A stretch of 64,000 nt of DNA from Bacteroidaceae bacterium (GTDB taxonomy: Bacteria; Bacteroidota; Bacteroidia; Bacteroidales; Bacteroidaceae): positions 1 through 64,000 of the forward strand of contig JAFROT010000035.1 in the NCBI GenBank assembly GCA_017429525.1. Reading direction: 5' to 3'. Shown in pieces: positions 15,277 to 25,313 of the stretch; position 1 is the first letter of the stretch, and every line of letters begins with the position of its first letter. A program made the position numbers and the translations under genes. Under the pieces are notes generated by a model. The model ran no database searches. It was given only the letters and a program-made list of their open reading frames with translations, and had not been told where the DNA came from.

Positions 15277-18200
15277 CTATGGCTCGGATTCCACTTGAAT
15301 GTTGACCGGACCGATGAGGCCGGATGGACGCAGGGGCTTCTTGGCGGATGGCCCGTTGATGACCCACGTGCGTCGCTGCTCTTGTGGCAGGGCGGCATCG
15401 TAGACAAGACGGTTGAACCACGTGCTGGTGACCTGGATGCGAATGTCGTTGTTTCCCCGGCGGATGTATTGGGTGATGTCGGTCGCATAAGGGGCTGCCC
15501 ACAGTGTGTCGGCAATATGGCCGTTCACGCTGACGACGGCAATCTCCTCAACACGACCTAACTGTAGGACATAATGGTGCCGCTTGTTCTTGTGCTTCAT
15601 ACGCAGCTTCGTCGTATAAGTGGCAGTGCCAGAGAAGGCCTTCCCTTCGTCGCTGAGGGGAAGGTCTTTCCATGCCTTCAGGTTGCTGAGGGTCAGTGGC
15701 GCCTCGATGCCCCAACCTTCAGGGAACGTCAGCGTCCAGGGTCCGTCGAGTGGGGTGGAGGCGATGACGGTAGGAGGCGCGAAAGGACGCAGCTCACGGT
15801 CGTGACGGAAGACGACGAAGACCATCTCGCCTTGCTGCAAACTAAGGCTGACATTGGTGTAGGCTCCGTCGGCGTGAGCTTCGGCAGGTTGCGTACAACC
15901 GTTCATGGGATTCCAGATCTCTACGCCACCTGTCTGATGGAAACTGACGGTGCCTTCGAATGATTGCTCCTGCAAGGGACAGATCATATACCAGTCGGCT
16001 CTTTCGGTTCGTCTGTGCAGCCACCGGATGTTGGTGGGTTTTACGTCGGGCGGGAGTCCCATTTGTTGCAAATGTTGCGCAAGGTGCTCCACGTCGGGAT
16101 CCGTAATCACCCGTCCTCCGGCATCGGCCAATGCTTGTAGTCGCTGGCGCGTCTCGGGCAGCAGGCGTCGGGCCTCAGGTAGCCACAGCACGTCGTAAGT
16201 GATGCCTTCGGGCGTAGTCCAAAGCCCGTTTTTCACGGTGATACGGTGGAGCAGGGCGTCTGTATTGCAGTAGTCGTAGTTGAAACCTTGTGGGAAGGCG
16301 GTGTATTGGTCGGGCTTCTGCTGTATCTCGTCGCCCAGGAACCAGAGCACGCTATTGACGGGGTGGCCACGTTCGAGCATATAAGCGCAACGAGCCAGAT
16401 AGGTGTTGAAACTGCGCATGAACGGCCACCAAGTCTGTTTGCGCAGGAAGGGCGTTCCGATGTTCCCGCCAAAGGATGTGCCTGGGAAATAGCGGTCGGC
16501 ATCGGGGTTGTGCGTGTAGGTATGGAAGATGGTGTGGGTCACTCCTTCCACCATGTTCTGGTTGGCCACCTCTCGCAGCATGCTCAAGTGCTCGTTCCAG
16601 GTGAGATCGAAGGAGGTGAACGATTCAGCCGAGACACGTGGCTTGCCGTACATGTGCGCCGCAGAGGCCGTGCCGCGGATGGGCTTGTAGTTGTGGTTGG
16701 AGAGCCAGTGGCTGAATGGTTGCCAGTACTCGGTCATGGGGACATCGGCGTACTTGTAGAACTCCAGCGGATCGGCTGGGAAGATATCGCCTGCTGCGGT
16801 CTCATAGCTGACGGTCAGCCCTTTCTCGTGGGCCAGCCTTGACATCGTTCCATAGAAGTTCTGGCAGAACAGATCGTTGAGCGTGCGCCGCCAGTCGGAA
16901 AGGAATTGGCCGGTCTGCTCACGGCTGTCGAGAATCCAGCCGAACAGGGCGGGCAACCACGGTGTGAGCTCATAATGTTGGCGCGAACGGAATTCCTGTG
17001 GCATAAAGCGTGTCCAGGTCTGAGAAGAACATTCCCAACTGTCCAAGAGCAGATTGTTCACGAGACCGTGTAGCGGGCCGTCCACCAAACGGCCGATGTA
17101 ATGGCGGAACTGATAGCTCACGTAGGCTGTATCGAACTTATTGACTTCCCAACCCGTGGCTTCAGCTGGGGCCGGTCCATTGCGCCGTCCCGTGTTTACA
17201 TGGCCGACGCGCAGAATGGTCCATTGACCTTGTGGCGCCTGCCAACGAAGGCGTCCTTGCGAATCCATTTTATCTGTGAGTTCGATGATGTCTGTTTTTT
17301 TGACGAAGCATGCGTTGTCATCGGTTATGTTCGTCGGCGGAAGCAGCGACCTTGACGTCCATCCAGCCTCCATCTCCCAGTTGTGACCGCGTGTGGCCGT
17401 CGTGAAGCGCAGGCTTGATAGGTTCATGGTGTGGCGGTTGGCTATCTCGAGGGTATAGGTGTCGTCGTCAGACGTAGCGAGGGCGAAGGTCATCGTATGT
17501 TGGTTGTCCTGCCAGTTGGCACGCGGGAAATCGGTATCAAGCACCACTTTTTGGGTGGCCGTCGTGATGCGCAGGTGGATGTCTGGTTGTACACTGAACT
17601 CATGGTTGAAGTTGTCAATGGGATTGAAGACAACGCTGCGGGCATGGCGCCCGTCCTTCAGGCGGAGTGTGACGCGATGAGGCCGATCGGCTGAAGTAGG
17701 TCGTAGGGTGAATCCTTTCCCCTCGAAGAGTAAGCGCTGCCAGTCGGTGAGGGATTCGTCGGCCTGCACGGAGATGACCTCGCAGTAATCGGGTGTATCG
17801 TGGCGTGGCGTAGGAAAGGCCAGCACGGCGATATCGCGCCAGTCGCGCCATTCCTCGGTGTAGGGATGAGTCAGTACGGTGTCCGTCATGCAGCCGCCAC
17901 AGATGTCGGTGCGGACGTAGCTTAAATGCCGCATGGCTTGCTCGGGCTTAATCCAAGGTCCACCGCTGGTGGCCCAGCCAGGGCAGGTCTGCAGGCTGAA
18001 ACGCAAGCCCAACCGATGCGCTTCCTCGGCGGTGTGTTTGACCAGCGCCTCCCATTTCGGGCTGAGACATTCGATATGTTCCTCAGTGCCTGGCCAGTCG
18101 GCAGGGTTGCCCACTTGTCCGTGGAAAAACTGGATGCCTTGGATGCCGGATGCTGCAATAGCTTCCAGATCTTGCGTTATGCCAACTTGGCGGACGCTGC

Positions 18201-18390
18201 CGTTGAGGAAGTGAAACCAGGTCTCGGGATAAAAGATGCGGGCGGGGTGAAGAAATGATGCCTCGTCGGCCGCGCTGAAAGGACGATTCAGAAGCGCGGA
18301 ATCTGGTATGGCTCTGGAGGTGTCATACGACCATGCGTTGAAGGCCGTTGCCAATGTCAGGCAAATCAGTAAGGTTAGCTTATGTTTCAT
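15277..18390 (-). CDS. GH106-like glycoside hydrolase (alpha-L-rhamnosidase type)
   Basis: A 1,037-residue secreted enzyme with a signal peptide (start MKHKLTLLICLTL at 18390, cut near FNAWS). The catalytic N-terminal half shows blocks typical of the GH106/Bacteroidetes rhamnosidase-like family: FHFLNGSVRQVGITQDLEA, IQGIQFFHGQ, TCPGWATSGGPW, LLLDSWECSSQTW and RVSAESFTS. The C-terminal part (about 880-1030) looks like a galactose-binding beta-sandwich (KNKRHHYVLQLGRVEEIAVV, WFNRLVYD). Rhamnosidases remove alpha-L-rhamnose from pectins such as rhamnogalacturonan, consistent with the pectate lyase cluster 6 kb away. It is convergent with the ftsZ-like gene (20 bases between stops). Substrate is inferred from the family. 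Confidence 0.78.
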   Translation of the reverse strand: MKHKLTLLICLTLATAFNAWSYDTSRAIPDSALLNRPFSAADEASFLHPARIFYPETWFHFLNGSVRQVGITQDLEAIAASGIQGIQFFHGQVGNPADWPGTEEHIECLSPKWEALVKHTAEEAHRLGLRFSLQTCPGWATSGGPWIKPEQAMRHLSYVRTDICGGCMTDTVLTHPYTEEWRDWRDIAVLAFPTPRHDTPDYCEVISVQADESLTDWQRLLFEGKGFTLRPTSADRPHRVTLRLKDGRHARSVVFNPIDNFNHEFSVQPDIHLRITTATQKVVLDTDFPRANWQDNQHTMTFALATSDDDTYTLEIANRHTMNLSSLRFTTATRGHNWEMEAGWTSRSLLPPTNITDDNACFVKKTDIIELTDKMDSQGRLRWQAPQGQWTILRVGHVNTGRRNGPAPAEATGWEVNKFDTAYVSYQFRHYIGRLVDGPLHGLVNNLLLDSWECSSQTWTRFMPQEFRSRQHYELTPWLPALFGWILDSREQTGQFLSDWRRTLNDLFCQNFYGTMSRLAHEKGLTVSYETAAGDIFPADPLEFYKYADVPMTEYWQPFSHWLSNHNYKPIRGTASAAHMYGKPRVSAESFTSFDLTWNEHLSMLREVANQNMVEGVTHTIFHTYTHNPDADRYFPGTSFGGNIGTPFLRKQTWWPFMRSFNTYLARCAYMLERGHPVNSVLWFLGDEIQQKPDQYTAFPQGFNYDYCNTDALLHRITVKNGLWTTPEGITYDVLWLPEARRLLPETRQRLQALADAGGRVITDPDVEHLAQHLQQMGLPPDVKPTNIRWLHRRTERADWYMICPLQEQSFEGTVSFHQTGGVEIWNPMNGCTQPAEAHADGAYTNVSLSLQQGEMVFVVFRHDRELRPFAPPTVIASTPLDGPWTLTFPEGWGIEAPLTLSNLKAWKDLPLSDEGKAFSGTATYTTKLRMKHKNKRHHYVLQLGRVEEIAVVSVNGHIADTLWAAPYATDITQYIRRGNNDIRIQVTSTWFNRLVYDAALPQEQRRTWVINGPSAKKPLRPSGLIGPVNIQVESEP

Positions 18391-18433
18391 GTGGGTGGGT
18401 TCCAAAAGTTGTCGGCAACCATTATTCTGGGTG

Positions 18434-18441
18434 CAAAGTTA
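18434..18441 (-). promoter_or_regulatory. -7 box for the GH106-like gene
   Basis: Minus-strand TAACTTTG, 43 nt upstream of the ATG at 18390. Confidence 0.55.
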
Positions 18442-18628
18442 GACAAAAGATTTGGCGTAGGCTAAGAATTTGACCATTTTTTATCATTGGCAAATGAAGA
18501 TGGGTGAATGGTTGTAGTGCCACAACCGTAAGGATTTCATGCCTGTCACGTTCATTCCATGGCGTAGGAAATGGGCTTAGGAAGCTAAAAGTGCGGCGAA
18601 GAGAGAAAAAGTGGCTGAAAAGTTGCGG

Positions 18629-18655
18629 TTGTTCGGAAATAAAGTTGTAATTTTG
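18629..18655 (+). promoter_or_regulatory. Promoter of thrS
   Basis: TAATTTTG at 18648-18655. TTG at 18629-18631 (spacer 16) or 18623-18625 (spacer 22) may be the -33 box. The leader to the ATG at 18731 is about 70 nt. Confidence 0.55.
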
Positions 18656-18730
18656 CAGCCGTATTGTTAAAAAATGAGCGTGAACGCTCGACCAAAAGGA
18701 AATCAATAACAAAACGACATAAGATTGACT

Positions 18731-20683
18731 ATGATCAAGATTACACTCCCCGACGGCTCGGTGCTCGAACGTGAGGCCGGCGTAACGGGTTACGAGATTG
18801 CTGAAAGTATTTCACCAGCGTTGGCGCGCAGCGTCGTAAGCTGTGGCGTCAACGGCGAGACAGTGGAACTGAACCGCCCCATCACCGAGGATGCCGACCT
18901 GGTGCTCTATAAGTTCGACGACGAGCAGGGCAAGCACACCTTCTGGCACACCAGCGCCCACCTGCTGGCCGAGGCCCTGCAGGAGCTGTACCCCGGCGTA
19001 CAGTTCGGCTTCGGACCTGCCATCGAGAACGGCTTCTACTACGACGTGCTGCTGCCCGACGGCAAGCAAATCAGCGAGGCCGACTTCGCCACCATCGAGG
19101 ACAAGATGAAGGAGCTCGCCTCCAAGAAGGAACCCGTGGTGCGCCGCGAGGTGTCGAAGGCCGACGCCCTGAAAGAGTTTGCTGCCGACGGGCAGACCTT
19201 CAAGGTGGAGCACATCGACCAGGACCTCGAGGACGGCACCATCACCACCTACACCCAGGGCCGCTTCACCGACCTCTGCCGCGGTCCGCACCTCGTGAAC
19301 ACCGGCGACATCAAGGTCGTCAAGCTCACCAGCGTGGCCGGCTGCTTCTGGCGCGGCGACGCCGAGCGCGAGAGCATGCAGCGCCTCTACGGCATCAGCT
19401 TCCCCAAGAAGAAGATGCTCGACGACTACCTGCTCATGCTCGAGGAAGCCAAGAAGCGCGACCACCGCAAGATCGGCAAGGAGATGGAACTCTTCATGTT
19501 CAGCGACCGCGTAGGCAAGGGACTACCCATCTGGCTGCCCAAGGGCACCGACCTGCGCCTGCGCCTGCAGGAGATGCTGCGCAAGATTCAGAAGCAGTAC
19601 GGCTATCAGGAGGTCATCACCCCCAACATCGGCGGCAAGAACCTCTATCAGACCTCCGGCCACTGGGACCACTACGGCAAGGACAGCTTCCAGCCCATAC
19701 AGACCCCCGAGGAGGGCGAGGAGTACCTGCTCAAACCCATGAACTGCCCCCACCACTGCGAGATTTTCGCCAACCGTCCGCGCTCCTACAAGGAACTGCC
19801 CTTCCGCTGCGCCGAGTTCGGCACCGTGTATCGCTACGAGATGAGCGGCGAGCTCCACGGACTCACCCGCGTGCGCTGCTTCACTCAGGACGATGCCCAC
19901 ATCTTCTGCCGCCCCGACCAGGTGAAGCGCGAGTTCACCAACGTCATCGACATCATCCAGCGCGTGTTCGCCACATTCAACTTCACCGAGGACAACGTCG
20001 AGGTGCAAATCTCGCTGCGCGACCCGAAGGATAAGAAAAAATACATCGGTTCCGACGAAGACTGGGCCAGCGCCGAGCAAGCCATCGTGGATGCCTGCGA
20101 GGAGAAAGGCATGAAAGCCCGCAAGGAAATCGGCGAGGCAGCATTCTACGGACCGAAGCTCGACTTCATGGTCAAGGATGCCATCGGGCGCCGCTGGCAG
20201 CTCGGCACCATCCAGGTCGACTACCAGCTGCCACAGCGCTTCCAGCTCGAGTACACGGGCGAGGACAACCAGAAGCACCGCCCGGTGATGATCCACCGCG
20301 CACCCTTCGGCTCCATGGAGCGCTTCGTGGCCGTGCTCATCGAGCACACCGCAGGCCACTTCCCCCTCTGGCTCACACCCGACCAGGTGGCCATACTCCC
20401 CATCTCCGACAAGTTCAACGACTACGCCCAGCACGTTCGCGAGCTCCTCGAGCAGGCCGACGTGCGCGCACTCGTCGACGACCGCTCCGAGAAAATCGGC
20501 CGTAAGATACGCGACAACGAGATGAAGCACATCCCCTACCTCCTCATCGTAGGCGAGAAAGAAGCCGCAGATGGACTCGTCAGCGTAAGAAAACAGGGCG
20601 AAGGCGACCAGGGAAGCATGAAAATCGAAGATTTTGCAAAGAAAATCAACGAAGAAGTGCGCAGTATGACAGAAAAGTATTAA
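18731..20683 (+). CDS. thrS: Threonyl-tRNA synthetase
   Basis: A 650-residue class II aminoacyl-tRNA synthetase that charges tRNA-Thr. Domains in order: TGS domain (about 1-60), editing domain with [11 protein letters not shown] (about 75-85) and catalytic core with the zinc-binding and motif 2 region ([26 protein letters not shown]). Motif 3 ([10 protein letters not shown]) and the anticodon-binding domain (about 545-650) complete it. ATG at 18731 gives the standard [10 protein letters not shown] start. The gene begins the conserved thrS-infC-rpmI-rplT run. Confidence 0.97.
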   Translation: MIKITLPDGSVLEREAGVTGYEIAESISPALARSVVSCGVNGETVELNRPITEDADLVLYKFDDEQGKHTFWHTSAHLLAEALQELYPGVQFGFGPAIENGFYYDVLLPDGKQISEADFATIEDKMKELASKKEPVVRREVSKADALKEFAADGQTFKVEHIDQDLEDGTITTYTQGRFTDLCRGPHLVNTGDIKVVKLTSVAGCFWRGDAERESMQRLYGISFPKKKMLDDYLLMLEEAKKRDHRKIGKEMELFMFSDRVGKGLPIWLPKGTDLRLRLQEMLRKIQKQYGYQEVITPNIGGKNLYQTSGHWDHYGKDSFQPIQTPEEGEEYLLKPMNCPHHCEIFANRPRSYKELPFRCAEFGTVYRYEMSGELHGLTRVRCFTQDDAHIFCRPDQVKREFTNVIDIIQRVFATFNFTEDNVEVQISLRDPKDKKKYIGSDEDWASAEQAIVDACEEKGMKARKEIGEAAFYGPKLDFMVKDAIGRRWQLGTIQVDYQLPQRFQLEYTGEDNQKHRPVMIHRAPFGSMERFVAVLIEHTAGHFPLWLTPDQVAILPISDKFNDYAQHVRELLEQADVRALVDDRSEKIGRKIRDNEMKHIPYLLIVGEKEAADGLVSVRKQGEGDQGSMKIEDFAKKINEEVRSMTEKY

Positions 20684-20688
20684 CTTTG
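20681..20688 (+). promoter_or_regulatory. Possible internal promoter for infC-rpmI-rplT
   Basis: TAACTTTG overlaps the thrS stop codon and lies 20 nt before the infC start, so infC could also be transcribed separately with a very short leader. Confidence 0.45.
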
Positions 20689-20707
20689 CGCCCGCAATTT
20701 TAAGTTA

Positions 20708-21385
20708 ATGAAGAAAAACAACCTCAAAAGCCAGTATCGCGTCAACGAGCAGATTCGCGTGCGTGAAGTGCGCATCGTGGGCGACGATATCGAGTCGCAG
20801 GTCCTGCCGACACGCGACGCCATTCACCTTGCCGAACAGAAGGGTGTGGACCTCGTGGAAATTTCTCCCAATGCTGATCCTCCTGTCTGCCGACTCATCG
20901 ACTACTCCAAATTCATCTACCAGCAGAAGAAACGTCAGAAGGAGATGAAGGCGAAGCAGGTTAAGGTCGAAGTCAAGGAAATCCGTTTCGGACCGCAGAC
21001 CGATGACCATGACTACAACTTCAAGCTCAAGCATGCGCAGGGCTTCCTCTCTGATGGCGACAAGGTGAAAGCATACGTTTTCTTCCGTGGTCGTTCCATC
21101 CTTTTCAAAGAGCAAGGTGAGGTGCTGTTGCTGCGCTTCGCTCAGGACTTGGAGGAATACGGCAAGGTAGAGTCGATGCCCGTGCTCGAAGGCAAGCGTA
21201 TGACCATGTTCATTGCTCCTAAGAAAACAACCCCGAAAAAGGTTGCCCTTGCGGACGATGATGATGACGACGATGACGACGACCTCGATGAACAGACCGT
21301 AGAGCCTGTACGCAAGAAGCCTCAACAGAAAGAGCGCAAGGAGTACACAGGGCCTAAGGTTGAGGGCGAGGACTTCGACGACTGA
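20708..21385 (+). CDS. infC: Translation initiation factor IF-3
   Basis: A 225-residue initiation factor that keeps the 30S subunit free and checks start-codon pairing. The N-terminal domain has [15 protein letters not shown], followed by the linker helix and the C-terminal domain ([21 protein letters not shown]). It carries the acidic C-terminal extension (a run of Asp at about 181-189, then a Lys-rich tail) common in Bacteroidetes and absent from E. coli IF-3. The start is ATG rather than the rare ATT/ATC of some species. Confidence 0.96.
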   Translation: MKKNNLKSQYRVNEQIRVREVRIVGDDIESQVLPTRDAIHLAEQKGVDLVEISPNADPPVCRLIDYSKFIYQQKKRQKEMKAKQVKVEVKEIRFGPQTDDHDYNFKLKHAQGFLSDGDKVKAYVFFRGRSILFKEQGEVLLLRFAQDLEEYGKVESMPVLEGKRMTMFIAPKKTTPKKVALADDDDDDDDDDLDEQTVEPVRKKPQQKERKEYTGPKVEGEDFDD

Positions 21386-21534
21386 GAGATTGGATGATTT
21401 TAGGATCTTGGATTGTTTTTACACAGCCAAATCCTGAATCATTAAATCATAAAATAGAAAAAGGGATTGCGCGCTGCGCCCGGTATATGCGCAGCCGCGT
21501 CTGTTAATTAATAACAATTTAAACAAACAAAAAA

Positions 21535-21732
21535 ATGCCAAAAGTAAAGACTAATTCCGGCGCCAAGAAGCGTTTTGTGCTGACCGGAACGGGTAAGATC
21601 AAGCGTCACCACGCTTATCACAGTCACATCCTGACAAAGAAAACCAAGAAGCAGAAGCGCAATCTGCAGCATAGCGACCTGGTCGTAACGGCCAACCGCA
21701 AGCAGGTTCGCGAACTCCTCCTCCTTCGCTAA
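21535..21732 (+). CDS. rpmI: 50S ribosomal protein L35
   Basis: A 65-residue basic protein starting [14 protein letters not shown], with the family pattern [19 protein letters not shown]. Normal length, 149 bases after infC in the usual infC-rpmI-rplT order. Confidence 0.96.
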   Translation: MPKVKTNSGAKKRFVLTGTGKIKRHHAYHSHILTKKTKKQKRNLQHSDLVVTANRKQVRELLLLR

Positions 21733-21921
21733 TCTTTTCATCAGGATAGAGAGTTAAACAAGTATTTCCATCAGGAAATCACCCAAAGTCAAACCGAACG
21801 CCAAGCTACAAAGTAATTTAAGGATTTAAGGATTTAAAGATGTATGAATGGCTGTGCAGCCTAACTCATTAATAAATCGTTGAGTAGTTAAATTCGCTTG
21901 CGCTCAAAAACAAACAAAATT

Positions 21922-22266
21922 ATGCCAAGATCAGTTAATCACGTTGCTTCACGTGCAAAGAGAAAGAGAATCCTGAAGCTCACCCGCGGCTACTTCGGTG
22001 CCCGCAAGAATGTCTGGACCGTTGCCAAGAACACTTGGGAGAAGGGTCTGACCTACGCTTATCGCGACCGCAAGCAGAAGAAGCGCAGCTTCCGCGCCCT
22101 GTGGATCCAGCGTATCAACGCTGCTGCTCGTCTCGAGGGTATGAGCTACAGCCAGCTCATGGGTGCCCTGCACAAGGCTGGTGTCGAGATCAACCGCAAG
22201 GTGCTCGCCGACCTGGCCATGAACCATGCCGAAGCTTTCAAGGCTATCGTCGCAAAGGTAAAGTAA
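21922..22266 (+). CDS. rplT: 50S ribosomal protein L20
   Basis: A 114-residue rRNA-binding protein. The start [15 protein letters not shown] at 21922 matches the family; an eight-residue upstream extension in the same frame is rejected. The helical N-terminus ([16 protein letters not shown]) and globular C-terminal domain are intact. It is the last gene of the thrS-infC-rpmI-rplT run, followed by a strong terminator. Confidence 0.96.
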   Translation: MPRSVNHVASRAKRKRILKLTRGYFGARKNVWTVAKNTWEKGLTYAYRDRKQKKRSFRALWIQRINAAARLEGMSYSQLMGALHKAGVEINRKVLADLAMNHAEAFKAIVAKVK

Positions 22267-22294
22267 GCAGGAACTCACACTTCTTGACTGAAAC

Positions 22295-22324
22295 AAAAAG
22301 CCTCCCATTTGGGAGGCTTTTTTG
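22295..22324. terminator. Bidirectional terminator between rplT and the thioredoxin-like gene
   Basis: AAAAAGCCTCCC ... GGGAGGCTTTTTT perfect hairpin with A-run on one side and T-run on the other. It serves rplT rightward and the leftward gene ending at 22352. Confidence 0.9.
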
Positions 22325-22351
22325 TTTGGGGTTGCTTGTCTTGGAGTTGAT

Positions 22352-23509
22352 TTAGTGCTCACCGGGCATCTTGCCGTCGAGGGCATTGATGATCATCTCG
22401 AGCAACTCATCGGTGGGGCGGGAGAGCATCATATTGCCCACTTTACGCTGTGCCTTGCGTTTGCCGGCTTTGATCTCATCGATACGCTGACGCAGGATGA
22501 TCTTCATCTGCTCCTTGTATTTTGTCTCGGCATTGGGATCGGCGAAAGGCTTCGTCCAGTTGGCCAGCTGCATATCATCAGCATCAAGGTTGGGATTGGA
22601 GAGATATTCGCGGATGTAGTTGAGGTAGGCATCATAGTTCTTCTGCTTCTCGGAGAGCGTGATGAGCGTCGAGAGGCGGTAGTGGTCGGCATTCTTCACG
22701 CCGAGCACGGCCAACAGAGCCTGGAAGCGGCCGAAAGCATCCTCGTCAAGGGTCGCTGTTCCGTCGGCCTCATTGATGACTTGGCGCTGGAAACCCGAGA
22801 GCACGTTCTGGATCTTCATCTGCACGGGCATCTCGCCTACGGCAGCCGAGAGGGCTTCGGGGTGTTGGGCGGTGTAGACGAACGACTTGGCGAAGGGGTT
22901 GTTGATGTTGCGGAAGAAGATCATGCGGAGGGTGCTGTCGGCAGCGAAGGTCTCTTCTTTGCCCTCGAGGATGGCTTCGGCTACGGCGTTGGCTTCGTCG
23001 CCCTTGTAGGAAGCGGTGAGCGTCTGCAGGTATTCCATGAGGAACTGCGGGTCGCGGTCGCCATTCTTCCAGCGTTGTTCGAGAGCAGAAGAGGCATTGT
23101 CCGCGCTCTTCTCTTCTACGACCTTGATGAAGTCGTCAGCGGCATGATAGCCTAAGAAGCGTGAAATCTCTTGGGCGTCGGCATTGAAGATGACGAAGGT
23201 GGGGTAGGCCTGAATCTGCAGTTTCTTGGCCAGCGGAGCGCCATAGGTGCCTTCCATGTCGATCTTGATGCTGACAAACTTGGGATTCATGTAGGCGCCC
23301 ACTTTCTCTTGCGGGAACACTTCCTTGGTCATCTTCTTGCAAGGGCCGCACCACTGTGTGTAGCAGTCCAGGAAGATGAGTTTGTTCTCGGCCTTAGCCT
23401 TAGCAGAAGCTTGCTCGAGGGTAGTACCTTCGGGTTCGAAGACAACGCCTTGCGCCATAGCCGTGATGGCGATGGCAAGTGTAAGTAGGGTAGAAGTCAG
23501 TCGTTTCAT
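22352..23509 (-). CDS. Secreted thioredoxin-fold protein
   Basis: A 385-residue protein with a signal peptide (cut near AMA-QG). An N-terminal thioredoxin domain carries an intact W-C-G-P-C motif (53-57) and the cis-Pro block (IQAYPTFVIF). The remaining roughly 240 residues are helical and acidic, with no recognised motif. It is probably a periplasmic disulfide reductase or similar redox partner. It is the last gene of the SusC-SusD-DUF4843-PKD-like run (79 bases after the previous gene). Thioredoxin-like genes often accompany such outer-membrane uptake sets. Confidence 0.8.
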   Translation of the reverse strand: MKRLTSTLLTLAIAITAMAQGVVFEPEGTTLEQASAKAKAENKLIFLDCYTQWCGPCKKMTKEVFPQEKVGAYMNPKFVSIKIDMEGTYGAPLAKKLQIQAYPTFVIFNADAQEISRFLGYHAADDFIKVVEEKSADNASSALEQRWKNGDRDPQFLMEYLQTLTASYKGDEANAVAEAILEGKEETFAADSTLRMIFFRNINNPFAKSFVYTAQHPEALSAAVGEMPVQMKIQNVLSGFQRQVINEADGTATLDEDAFGRFQALLAVLGVKNADHYRLSTLITLSEKQKNYDAYLNYIREYLSNPNLDADDMQLANWTKPFADPNAETKYKEQMKIILRQRIDEIKAGKRKAQRKVGNMMLSRPTDELLEMIINALDGKMPGEH

Positions 23510-23588
23510 TGTTTATAAATATTTTAGTTTTCTATTCATTTGGGTCTTCTGGTTAGATGGCCTTTGCGTTTTATGGTTTAATCAGGCT

Positions 23589-25271
23589 CTATTGCATCGA
23601 GAATTTCCATGCCATGTCCTTCACGCGACCGGGGATGGGATATTCGTAGTGCTTGTCAGTGGCAAGAATGCCGCTGGCGGGGTTGATGAGGTACTCGTAG
23701 ACGCGCCCTTCACCTTTGGCTTCGTTCCATGTGGCGATGTGTACGAGGCGGTCGGACATCGGAACCATACCGTAGCCGTAGATGGTGCCGTGGTAGTATT
23801 TCATGATGCGCACACAGGTCACTTCTTCGTCCTCATGAGGGGCTGTCCATGCTACAGTGGCAGGCTGCTGGCTGTCGTAGGCGAAGGTGTAGACCTTGTT
23901 GCCTGCACCATAGTAGATGAAGCTGCCGACGTGGCTGGCTGACATTGTGGTGACATCATCGATGCCAGGGCAGAGGTCGTTCATCGGGTAGAGTCCGATG
24001 CCGATATTCGTGTCCTGGGGATAAGACGAGGAGAAGTTGGCGACGGCCAAGTATCGCGCGCCCGCGCGTTCCATAATTAAATAGTCGAAGGGTCGCAGGC
24101 CCACGCCTTGGCTGGTGCCCTTGCCCCAGTCGGCCATCACGAAGTCCATACCCGTATTGTTGATGTCGAAGGCGGCGAGATTGGCATCTTGCTCTGCAAA
24201 CTCCTCGAGCTGTGCGCTGTTGTAGGCTGCGTAGCGGAAACGGTGGTAGGTGTTGTCGTAGACGATGATGCCGTAGTTGAGCGTGTTGGGAATCTCTGCA
24301 TTCCAGGGTGCCAGCTCGCCGATGCCGTCGGCAAACTTGGGAACGCCGAACTTGGTGGCGCGGCCCTCGGTGGCGCTGAACGAGTAGGTGTTGGTGTAAA
24401 TCTGATTGGCATTGAGCAGCACTTCAGAGCTCTGGCCGCTCATGACGCCCGAGCCGTGCTGGCCGTACCATGTGGGCTGCATCGAGGCTGGCGGTTCGTG
24501 GAAGAATTCGTTGAACTCCAGAGCCTTCATGATGCCGTTCTCGCTGACGCCCACGAGGGTGTAGTCGGTGCAGAGGCCGACGTAGTTGTTGCCCGAGGCG
24601 AGCGACACGGCGATGTCGAGGCTGCGGATGGGATGTCCCTGCAGCGGTTCGCCGTTAGTGGTCTCGTAGAGGTTGGTGTAGTAGCGGTTGTAGTTGACGT
24701 TGAGTTTGGTCCAGGGATTGTAGATGAGGGCGAGGTCGGAGTAGCCCGGCTGGTCGGCACGCTCGTAGAACACCATCCATCCGCCGTCGAACACCTCGCT
24801 CACGGCCACGGGCACGCGCCAGAACTGGCGTATGCCGTCGTTGCGGTTCTGCACGGTGAGCTGTACGAAGTAGTTGCCGCCCGTTCGGCTGATGACGGCG
24901 TTGAGCTTGCGCTCGGAACCGATGGTGTCGATGACGGCGCTTGCCCCCGAGCCCGATGTGGCGCTGAAGATGGTCCAGGTGTAGTCGAGCGGCGCCTCGT
25001 CAGCTTTCACCTCTTCGCCCCGGAACGTCACGCGCGGCTCCAGCACGAGGGTGTCGAAGCGCATGATAGCGTACTCCGATTGTATGCCGGCGTTGGTGGT
25101 GTCGATGGCCACGGCGTCGAGCTCGTGATAGTCGTAGTTGCCTTGGTCGTCGTAGCAGCTCGCTGTGGTGAGGGCGAGGGTGAGGGCGGCGAGGGTGGCG
25201 AGGGTTGCCGTGATACGGCAACAAACGCGACGGGGTTTTGTGTATAGGGCTGTAGTAGAAGTAATGTTCAT
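23589..25271 (-). CDS. PKD-like family surface lipoprotein
   Basis: A 560-residue lipoprotein with lipobox TTASC (Cys about residue 39) followed by the DDQGNYDYHEL start typical of PKD-like lipoproteins encoded beside SusCD pairs. An immunoglobulin/PKD-like N-terminal domain (about 50-160; APLDYTWTI...) precedes a long beta-strand-rich part resembling a propeller (ending in EYPIPGRVKDMAWKF). It is probably anchored on the outer membrane and helps capture the ligand of the neighbouring transporter. It is translated as part of the leftward operon, 42 bases downstream of the DUF4843 gene. Confidence 0.75.
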   Translation of the reverse strand: MNITSTTALYTKPRRVCCRITATLATLAALTLALTTASCYDDQGNYDYHELDAVAIDTTNAGIQSEYAIMRFDTLVLEPRVTFRGEEVKADEAPLDYTWTIFSATSGSGASAVIDTIGSERKLNAVISRTGGNYFVQLTVQNRNDGIRQFWRVPVAVSEVFDGGWMVFYERADQPGYSDLALIYNPWTKLNVNYNRYYTNLYETTNGEPLQGHPIRSLDIAVSLASGNNYVGLCTDYTLVGVSENGIMKALEFNEFFHEPPASMQPTWYGQHGSGVMSGQSSEVLLNANQIYTNTYSFSATEGRATKFGVPKFADGIGELAPWNAEIPNTLNYGIIVYDNTYHRFRYAAYNSAQLEEFAEQDANLAAFDINNTGMDFVMADWGKGTSQGVGLRPFDYLIMERAGARYLAVANFSSSYPQDTNIGIGLYPMNDLCPGIDDVTTMSASHVGSFIYYGAGNKVYTFAYDSQQPATVAWTAPHEDEEVTCVRIMKYYHGTIYGYGMVPMSDRLVHIATWNEAKGEGRVYEYLINPASGILATDKHYEYPIPGRVKDMAWKFSMQ

Positions 25272-25313
25272 TTGTTATTTGTCATTTGTCATTCGTCATT
25301 TATCATTTGTCAT

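Larger units (their letters stand above)
18391..18730. other. Divergent promoter region between GH106-like gene and thrS
   Basis: No gene seen. It holds a leftward -7 box (18434-18441), a rightward promoter (18629-18655) and a small GAGCGT/ACGCTC hairpin (about 18675-18688) in the thrS leader. Confidence 0.6.
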
